Assembly: GCA_964019415.1 (NCBI GenBank)
Contig: OZ025868.1
Location: 14,332,991-14,396,990, forward strand
From: Ianthella basta
Lineage: Eukaryota > Porifera > Demospongiae > Verongiida > Ianthellidae
DNA length: 64,000 nucleotides
Direction of reading: 5' to 3'
Shown here: positions 56,641 to 64,000 of the stretch, piece after piece
Position numbering within the stretch: position 1 is the stretch's first letter
Layout of the letters: the number at the start of each line of letters is the position of its first letter
Translations under genes and position numbers: made by a program
Notes under the pieces: generated by a model
Databases searched by the model: none
What the model saw: only the letters and a program-made list of their open reading frames with translations
Told to the model about the DNA's origin: nothing

Positions 56641-57181
56641 TTTGTCACCTGAGAAAGCTAGTTACACAACACCTCATCAGCTTACCAATGCTCTTCCTGG
56701 AGGAAACACACAAGCCAGTGTTCCTTGCCAGCAGGAAAGTGAGTGCCACTCTCAGACTGTCTCCTCCTCCTTGTACCTCTTCAACACTAGTACTGATCAC
56801 TCAGTAAAATAGTGCTGTTTGCCTAGTCACTCAGAGAATCGGGGTACTATAATATGTATACATAGCTATACTACATGTATAAAATGTGCCAAAACCACAG
56901 GTATATGTAACTACACATTAGGCACTAGAACTGTTATATTTCTAACATTTATGATGCTAAATTTGTATTTCTCAGACCAGGTTGTATTGAATAGAATTTA
57001 TGATGTAGTCAGCAATATATTAATATTTATGTTCAGCAGACAGCCAATGAAAGCAATATAAAATTATGTATACCTACGTAGTCTTGTATGGACCTATAAC
57101 AATAATGATAATGGTACTTATTAGCAAATACTGGGCCTAAACTTCTACAGCTAACTGTTCTTTAAGAGTTGTGCTCCATGT

Positions 57182-57691
57182 TCAGCTGTCTGAGCTCGAG
57201 GTTGCATATGTCACACACATATCCTTCAGCTCAGCATCCCCTCCATGGTCGCTGAACTGCACTTGGCTCACAGTGCTGGTGTCAATTTTGTCATGGCTGT
57301 AGCTTGCCAGCAACTTGCCATTAAAAGTAACTGAAAAGGTCTTAGTATCTGTAGGACAGATGCTAATTTCCACTACTGTCCCGGGGGTACTCTTAACGCC
57401 TATCACAAGTTGTCTCTCTGATGGATTAAAACTTCCAAATTTGACATTGAGGAGAAGGGTGTCCTTATTACTGCCGTAGTTCACTCTGTAGTCGCAATGA
57501 AGTAGGTTATTTTTACCATCAGCCTGTTTCAGATTGATAGTTGCTCTCTCAGTAGGGGCAGTGTAGCGAACCTCAACACAATCACCGATGGAAAAACTAT
57601 CCACGGTGATAGTTTGATCGCAGGATACCAAGGGAATGCAATTCCCAATCAGAGCCACAACAAGGGAAGTGAAGACTATGAAGGAGATCAT
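57182..57691 (-). CDS. Secreted galectin 1
   Basis: Single exon, 169 residues. A signal peptide (ISFIVFTSLVVALIGNCIPLVS, in two pieces around IGN) precedes one carbohydrate-recognition domain: DSFSIGDCVEVRYTAP, INLKQADG, LLHCDYRVNY (position of the H-x-x-x-R sugar-binding strand), TLLLNVKFG, SERQLVIGV, then FSVTFNGKLLASYSHD and the C-terminal strand VSQVQFSDHGGDAEL. This layout matches sponge galectins, which are secreted beta-galactoside lectins. The usual W-G-x-E-x-R tryptophan is not evident; NPSERQ sits there instead, so sugar preference may differ. Paralogue at 59796 shares most residues. Upstream leader is also duplicated. Confidence 0.85.
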   Translation of the reverse strand: MISFIVFTSLVVALIGNCIPLVSCDQTITVDSFSIGDCVEVRYTAPTERATINLKQADGKNNLLHCDYRVNYGSNKDTLLLNVKFGSFNPSERQLVIGVKSTPGTVVEISICPTDTKTFSVTFNGKLLASYSHDKIDTSTVSQVQFSDHGGDAELKDMCVTYATSSSDS

Positions 57692-58256
57692 AATTGTCTA
57701 GATTTGAGCTGTTGAGAGTAGAGAAACAGCAATAGGTTAAGGATGCATTCAATGTACACGTTCCACTGCACAATCTATATCACTACAAGCTAGAACTCAA
57801 TTCTGAAGAAATGCACGAAAACTATATTCATTATTCAACACTTAATAGCTTTCTTTGCCTCGCTCATGCTCAGCTATTGCACACAACTGTCTGCAAAAGT
57901 GTTGCTTAATAATATGCCACAGTTAGTCACATTCTGAACATTAACAGATACTGCAGTAACTTAACAATCAAATAATTATTATTATGCCCACAATAATTAA
58001 TCACTCAGCCAATTCACCAAGCCAATTGCTATATGTCCAAGTGCTGCCTGCCAGCCACTGTATGTTGTGGAAATATGTATGGGATCATCTTTATAGTTGC
58101 CTGCATTCACTGTAATCATATTCATAAGGCTTTGTGCCAAAGATCGATACCTGGTATGTAACAGTGGCGTGATCGAGTAGGACTAGGAGGTCATGTGGTG
58201 TGCATGCGTTACTATTGAGGAGGTGGCCTTATGATACTATATTGGTAACTATTGGG

Positions 58257-58375
<119 letters not shown>

Positions 58376-58389
58376 ATGTGTGGTTGTGT

Positions 58390-58520
58390 GTGTGTTTGAC
58401 ATAGTCAATGTCAATTTGGTCATTGCTGTGTTTTACCACTAACTTGCCACTGAAAATACAGGAAATATCTTATCATCTACCGCACAAATGATAAATTCTG
58501 CAACTGTACTGGACACTTGG
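58390..58520 (-). pseudogene. Galectin fragment (C-terminal half)
   Basis: Minus-strand peptide EFIICAVDDKIFPVFSGKL then KHSNDQIDID aligns with EISICPTDTKTFSVTFNGKL and SYSHDKIDT of galectin 1. The rest of the gene is missing. A matching but longer relic lies at 61170-61640. Confidence 0.65.
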
Positions 58521-58619
58521 GATAAAAATTTACTGCTGTCAGCATAGTTGCTCAGGTATATGTATATATACCCACATTCATGTAAAAATTGTGTCAATCT
58601 ATAGCTACATAACTACATG

Positions 58620-58810
58620 CTATATCTTACAGAATGTGTCCACTTATGACTTGATGGTATTCACACACATGCTGCCCGGGAGAATCTCCACTGTCTACCA
58701 ATTCCCCTTTTCAATTACAGTGTAAGCAAGCAAATTGCCCTTATTGACCATTACGGGCCTACCTTTCTTCCTTGGCACCGTTGTTTGCTGTTGAGATATG
58801 ACAGTGCACT
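58620..58810 (+). repeat. Duplicated segment shared with 62115-62310
   Basis: AATGTGTCCACTTATGACTT through CATTACGGGCCTACCTTTCT is nearly identical at both sites. It is short-open in one frame (NVSTYDLMVFTH) after an ACAG, which could be an exon, but nothing recognisable is encoded. Confidence 0.6.
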
Positions 58811-58829
58811 GCACCGAATTGGAGAGAGA

Positions 58830-58860
<31 letters not shown>

Positions 58861-58878
58861 GTGTGTGTGTGTGTGTGT

Positions 58879-58916
<38 letters not shown>

Positions 58917-59170
58917 ATGTGTGTGTGTGTGTGTGGGTGTGTGTGTGTGTGTGTGGGTGGGTGTGTGTGTGAATGTGTATGTGTATGTGTGTGATGTGAG
59001 TGTTGTGTGTGTTTGCGCGTGCGCGCATGTGTGTGTGTGCGTGTGTGTGTGTGTGTGTACGAGTGTGCGTGTGTATGTGTGAATGTGTATGTGTATGCGT
59101 ATGTGTGGGATGTGTGTAGTGTGAGTGTTCGTGTGTATATGTGTGAGTACTGTGTGTGTGTGTCTTTTTG

Positions 59171-59230
<60 letters not shown>

Positions 59231-59235
59231 TGTGT
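58830..59235 (+). repeat. Imperfect (TG)n tract, galectin unit 2
   Basis: Equivalent of 56185-56640, with GTGGGTGGG and GCGCGTGCGCG interruptions. Confidence 0.95.
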
Positions 59236-59795
59236 TGCGTTTGTCACCTGAGAAAGCTAGTTACACAACACCTCATCAGCTTACCAATGCTCTTCCTGGA
59301 GGAAACACACAAGCCAGTGTTCCTTGCCAGCAGGAAAGTGAGTGCCACTCTCAGACTGTCTCCTCTTCCTTGTACCTCTTCAGCACTAGTACTGATGACT
59401 CAGTAAAATAGTGCTGTTTGCCTAGTCGCTCAGAGAATCAGAATATTATAATATATAATTATTATACCTATATTACATGTATAAAATGTGCCACAGCCAC
59501 ATGTCTCGAGCTACACATTAAGTACCAGAACTGCATAATTATAACAATTATGACGCTAAATTCTTATTCCTCCGATTGTATTGAATAATGTTTGTAATAA
59601 TAGCAATATTTATGTTCAACAAAATGCCAATGAAAGTAATACTAAACAGTATAATATTATACCTAGTAGTTTGATATGGACCTATAACAGTAATACTAAA
59701 GGTATTCATTAGCAAATACTGGGCCTAAACATCTACAGCTAACTGTTCTTTAAGAGTTGTGCTCCGTGTTCAGCTGTCTGAGGTTGGAACCTGGA

Positions 59796-60287
59796 TTAAG
59801 CATACTTCACACACATGCTCTTCAGCTCAGCATCCCCTCCATGGTCGCTGAACTGCACTTGGCTCACAGTGCCAGTGTCGATTTTGTCATGGCTGTAGTT
59901 TGCCAACAACTTGCCATTAAAAGTAACTGAAAAGGTCTTAGTATCTGTAGGACAGATGCTAATATCCACTACTGTCCCGGGTGTACTCTTAACGCCTGTC
60001 ACAAGTTGTCTCTCTGATGCTACAAAACCTCCAAAATTGACATTGAGGAGCAGAGTGTCCTTCATATTGCCGTAGTCCACTCTGTAGTCGCAATGAAGTA
60101 GGTTATTGTCACCATCAGCCTGTTTCAGATTGATAGTTGCTCTCTTAGTAGGGGCAGTGTAGCGAACCACAGCACAATCACCAATAGAGAAACTATCCAC
60201 GGTGATGGTTTCTTTACAGGATACCAAGGGAATGCAATTCCCTATCAGAGACACAACAAGGGAAGTGAAGACTATGAAGGAGATCAT
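59796..60287 (-). CDS. Secreted galectin 2
   Basis: Single exon, 163 residues, signal peptide and one galectin domain, colinear with galectin 1 (57182) and differing at scattered sites: KETITVDSF, GDCAVVRYTAP, HCDYRVDYGNMK, LLLNVNFGGF, ASERQLVTGV. It ends earlier, at CVKYA, because its 3' end differs from the YATSSSDS tail of copy 1. Start-to-start distance to galectin 1 is about 2.6 kb, the unit size of the cluster. The flanks on both sides are duplicated too. A secreted beta-galactoside-binding lectin by family; no claim on specificity. Confidence 0.85.
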   Translation of the reverse strand: MISFIVFTSLVVSLIGNCIPLVSCKETITVDSFSIGDCAVVRYTAPTKRATINLKQADGDNNLLHCDYRVDYGNMKDTLLLNVNFGGFVASERQLVTGVKSTPGTVVDISICPTDTKTFSVTFNGKLLANYSHDKIDTGTVSQVQFSDHGGDAELKSMCVKYA

Positions 60288-60958
60288 ATTGTCCTGAGTT
60301 TAGCTGTTGAGAGTAAAGAAACAGCAATAGGTTAAGGATGCATTCAATGTATATGTTCCACTGCAGAATATGTATGACTTTGTATACAAGAACTCATTTC
60401 TGAAGAAATGCACGAAAAACTATATTAATTATTCAACACTTAATAGCTTTCTTTGCCTCGCTCATGCTCAGCTATTGCACACAACTGTCTGCGAAAGTGT
60501 TGCTTAATAATATGCCACAGTTAGTCACATTCTGAACATTAACAGCTACTGCAGCAACTTTAACAATCAACTATTTTTATGCCCACAATATTTAATCACT
60601 CAGCAAACTCACCAAGCCAATAGCTATATGTCCAAGTGCTGCCTGCCAGCCACTGTATGTTGTGGAAATATGTATGGGATCATCTTTATACTTGCCTACA
60701 TGCACTGTAATTATATTCATAAGGCTTTGTGCTAAAGATCAATACCTGGTATGTAACACTGGCATGATCGAGTAGGACCATGCACCACATGACAGGTCAT
60801 GTGCTGCATGTGCATGGGTTACTATTGAGGAGGTGGCCTTATGATACTATATATAAATATGTATTGGGACTGTCTAAACTGTACAACAGTTTTGCTCAAA
60901 AGTGTATGCTCAAAAGTATTATACATGCATGTGTGAATGAGGACATGTAGCTAGAAAT

Positions 60959-61112
<154 letters not shown>

Positions 61113-61169
61113 ATGTATATACTATATAATACATATATATCCGTCAGCTCTGTGGATGTGTTTCCTCCT

Positions 61170-61640
61170 AGGTTTAGCTTTGCTAATATTGTCAATGTCA
61201 ATTTCATCGTTGCTGTGTTTTACCACTAACTTGCCACTGAAAAAAACAGAAATATCTTATCACAGCAACTGCACAGATGATACAGTTTACAACTGTCCTG
61301 TGGTACTTGCAACATCACTCCCAAGACGTCTCGTTGATGGATCCCATGTCGGTCCAAATTTAATACTGTGCACAGTGTCCACCATTTCTTGTGGAAGTTC
61401 ACACGGTAATCAACATGACATTGTAAAGCACCATCATCTTGTTTCAGATCAATTACTGCTCTCACAGCGGGAGCCATATATCAAACCTAGCTCCATACAT
61501 TATCCAATAGAATAATCTTTGCAAGGTGAACTGCATGCAGTTTGCCAAAGGAATGTGACTCCCAATCGGTGCCACAACAAGGGAGGTAGATACAAAACAG
61601 TCATTCTGTTTTGACTTGATGCTGTTGCGATAGAATTTAC
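61170..61640 (-). pseudogene. Decayed galectin gene
   Basis: Minus strand: VIDLKQDDG, CHVDYRVN and the FNGKL/KHSN-like strand are recognisable and in galectin order, spread over different frames. The start region (ATAAC/GGGAGGTAGATAC..) still resembles the galectin leader. Several frame changes; not a working gene. It holds the same slot in unit 2 as the fragment at 58390 in unit 1. Confidence 0.65.
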
Positions 61641-62312
61641 TTGCAATCAGTGCATATATCTGTCACTATACATCACAAGAATACCAATCTCACTTTTGCA
61701 TTTTACATATAGTACTGGTATACAGTTTTATGCTACTATATCTATCTTCCTTGCCACATAGGCTCCAGTGATGGTGAATAATGAAGTTCATTCAATCATC
61801 AAACACTTACAGTACATTACATACATTTTGTGAATATCCTTGTTTGGTAGTTCAGCAGTGACCGTTACCCTCAGTACCTCATTAGCTCGCTAATGAATGT
61901 TTACAACTTTTCCTGCAGTAAACACACAAGCCAGTGTTCCTTGACCAACCGGAAAGTGAGTGCCACTCTCTGCAGGTTGTCTCCTCTTCCTTGTACCTCT
62001 TCAACACTAGTACTGGACACTTGGGAAAATTGTTTACTGCCATCAGCATAGTTGCTCAGATATAATTATGCATACCCACATAACTATAGCTATATAAATA
62101 CATACTATATATTACAGAATGTGTCCACTTATGACTTGATGGTATTCACACACATACTGCCCGGGAGAATCTCCACTGTCTACCAATTCTCCTTCCCAAA
62201 GACAATGCAAGCAAGCAAATTGTCCTTTTTGACCATTACGGGCCTACCTTTCTTCCTTGTTACTGCTATTTGTTTTTGAGATTTGAGAGTGCACTGCACC
62301 GAATTGAAGAGA

Positions 62313-62317
<5 letters not shown>

Positions 62318-62355
<38 letters not shown>

Positions 62356-62366
62356 GGTGTGTGTTG
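62318..62366 (+). repeat. (TG)n tract, galectin unit 3
   Basis: Short TG run followed by GTTGGTGTGTGTTG, in the slot of the longer tracts at 56185 and 58830. Confidence 0.9.
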
Positions 62367-62590
62367 TGTGTTGTTTGTTCTAGCTACACAGCATATCAGC
62401 AGCTTACTGAGCCTCTTCCTGGAGGAAACACACAATCCTTTGTTCCCTGACTAGCAGGCAGGAAAGTGAGTGCCACTCTTAGCTATAGGTTCTCTCCTCT
62501 TTCTTGTAACTCTTCTGCACTAGTACTGATCACTTAGTATAATAGCGTTGCTTGCCTAGTCACTCAGAGAATCAGAATACTATTATATAC

Positions 62591-63058
62591 TAGTGTATAA
62601 AAATTCCTTTAGAATTAAGAAGGATTTAGGAATGGCCAGCAGAAAAAGCATAGAAACAAGCAACAGTAACTAACACACATGATGAATCACATTGCCGTGA
62701 AGTTCGCTATGCATTCCTAGTTTCCTTGAAGAAGCTTGTCCGGCTAGGTTGCATCACTGGTAGTTCTCTTGGAAGTCACTAGCCAAAGATTTGATTTCTT
62801 TACCAAACGTTTTCACTGAAGAAGGCAGCAGTTAGCTGCCGAAACGTTTGGTAAAGAAATCCTAATTTCCTTGTACAGCTACATGGGCCCAAATGTCTAG
62901 CTAGCTAGTCCCATGTAGCTACAATGAGTTAGGAATGCAGAGTGAACTTCACGGCAATGTGGTTCATCGTTACTGTAGTTACTGTTGCTTGTTTCTATGC
63001 TTTTTCTGCTGGCCATTCCTAAATCCCGTTTAATTCTATAGGAATATTTATACACTAG
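62591..63058. mobile_element. Foldback element with long inverted arms
   Basis: Left arm (CTAGTGTATAAAAATTCC .. GGCCAGCAGAAAAAGCATAG .. CATTGCCGTGAAGTTCGC) and right arm are inverted repeats of about 135 bp. The centre has an extra block of about 130 bp (62730-62868) absent from the related copy at 28338-28552. This block carries the hairpin at 62794-62860. The element interrupts a galectin-unit flank. Confidence 0.75.
62794..62860 (+). ncRNA. Hammerhead-like hairpin in the foldback element
   Basis: CTGAAGA (62816-62822), stem GGCAGC/GCTGCC with loop AGTTA, then GAAAC (62841-62845) and GTTTG. The outer stem TTCTTTACCAAACGT / ACGTTTGGTAAAGAA pairs perfectly. The conserved core order is that of the hammerhead ribozyme, but only four bases remain where stem I should be, so self-cleavage is doubtful unless it acts as a dimer. 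Confidence 0.4.
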
Positions 63059-63652
63059 TTTGTACAGTTTTTGCATATCATAAGGACTATGGTTACATCA
63101 GATTGATACCAGCGCTGACTAATACCCCTTCCTTAAATTAGCTGAAGATTGTGCAGAGCATCGAGCACAGTTATGCCACTTTAGATGAACCGGCTGCCGT
63201 GTAACGTAGTGCAACAAAATGGCGGCATTGGGGTATTTTTAATACACGGGGAGGACAAATTTCCAGTCCTCTCCAGCACTGTACTTATCGGATTGCCACC
63301 GGCGCTCAGATCTAGTCCTTGACCTAGGTACGTAAGTCCTCGTACACGTCTTAGGTCCGTAGGTGCCCTGTGTCGAGCGCTAGGAGCGCGCAAAAATTCG
63401 GTGGGAAGAAGAATATGAAAAGACAAAATGGGGTACGAGCAGCCTATATATGACGCTTTTCTCTTGCGTGAACTCCAGGTTGCCTTTGGGTGCGCTGCCG
63501 ACTTCAATACATCCAAAGAAGCCTATCCATGGCCTTTAATTCTCCTTTGCCACTGCCGTTTGGCTAGTTTCACTGAAGCGCCCTAATACATTAAGATAGG
63601 GGCACCATTTTGAATCGGGCACATTCCTAAACACCACGAGCGTGACGTCTGA
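63059..63652. other. Inserted segment of unknown origin
   Basis: The galectin-unit flank is colinear up to about 62588 and resumes at about 63653, so this stretch and the foldback are an insertion relative to the other units. It is more GC-rich (around 63290-63400) and holds a 111-codon minus-strand frame (63181-63516) with no recognisable domain. Confidence 0.45.
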
Positions 63653-63966
63653 TAATAATTATACCTATACTACATGTATAAACTGTGCCACAGCCACAAG
63701 TCTCGAACTACACATTAGGTACCAAAACTGCATAATTATAACAACATGCTAAATTTTTATTCCTCCGATTGTATTGAATAATTTTTGTAATAATAGGCAG
63801 CAATAAAATATTAATGTTCAGCAAAATGCCAATGAAAGTAATACACAGTAGTATATACCTACGTAGTCTTGTATGGACCTATAACAATAATGATAATGGT
63901 ACTTATTAGCAAATACTGGGCCTAAACTTCTACAGCTAACTGTTCTTTAAGAGTTGTGCTCCGTGT

Positions 63967-64000
63967 TCAGCTGTCTGAGCTTGGGCTTGCATACTTCACA
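63967..64000 (-). CDS. Galectin 3, C-terminal end only (runs off the window)
   Basis: The minus-strand codons VKYASPSSDS and a TGA at 63969-63967 match the ends of galectins 1 and 2. The 300 bp to the left (63653-63966) is the duplicated galectin 3' flank. Partial at the right edge. Confidence 0.7.
   Translation of the reverse strand, partial: VKYASPSSDS

Overview
The window looks like nuclear DNA of a marine sponge (Porifera, probably a demosponge). The basis is the gene content: secreted sponge-type galectins in tandem, an ankyrin/death-domain protein, a large beta-helix plus multi-membrane-span receptor-like protein, a FN3-receptor tail, many short introns, and AT-rich intergenic DNA full of (TG/CA)n tracts and small inverted-repeat elements. 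No species is claimed.

Layout. 0-9 kb: the last exon of a receptor-like gene, a FN3-like gene relic, LINE 3' fragments, a Helitron-type terminus, and a set of locally duplicated non-coding blocks. 9-18 kb: two small secreted cysteine-rich genes (one intact, one frame-broken) that resemble the N-terminal TB domain of properdin, in a field of short dispersed repeats. 18-38 kb: a divergent gene pair with only 48 bp between start codons. CRYZ (quinone oxidoreductase) lies on the minus strand and RNPC3 (U11/U12-65K protein of the minor spliceosome) on the plus strand. RNPC3 is stretched over 18 kb because its introns hold a tandem array of 14 5S rRNA genes, a separate 5S copy, an older 5S relic split by a MITE, a TIR element carrying a RecQ-like fragment, a complete antisense beta-helix membrane-protein gene and a broken CXXC zinc-finger gene. 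40.3-41.0 kb is an 18-bp minisatellite. 44-49 kb holds a 23-repeat ankyrin + death-domain gene. 51-56 kb holds two paralogous four-span membrane protein genes. 56-64 kb is a tandem galectin cluster in which intact galectin genes alternate with decayed galectin fragments.

The strongest thread is the minor spliceosome. RNPC3, which encodes a protein that recognises U12-type introns, appears to end with a U12-type intron of its own (GTATCCTAC donor, TTCCTTAAC branch site). The two four-span genes each carry another U12-type intron at the same position of the protein. All gene models here were assembled by eye from splice signals and reading phase; none has been checked against transcripts or databases.
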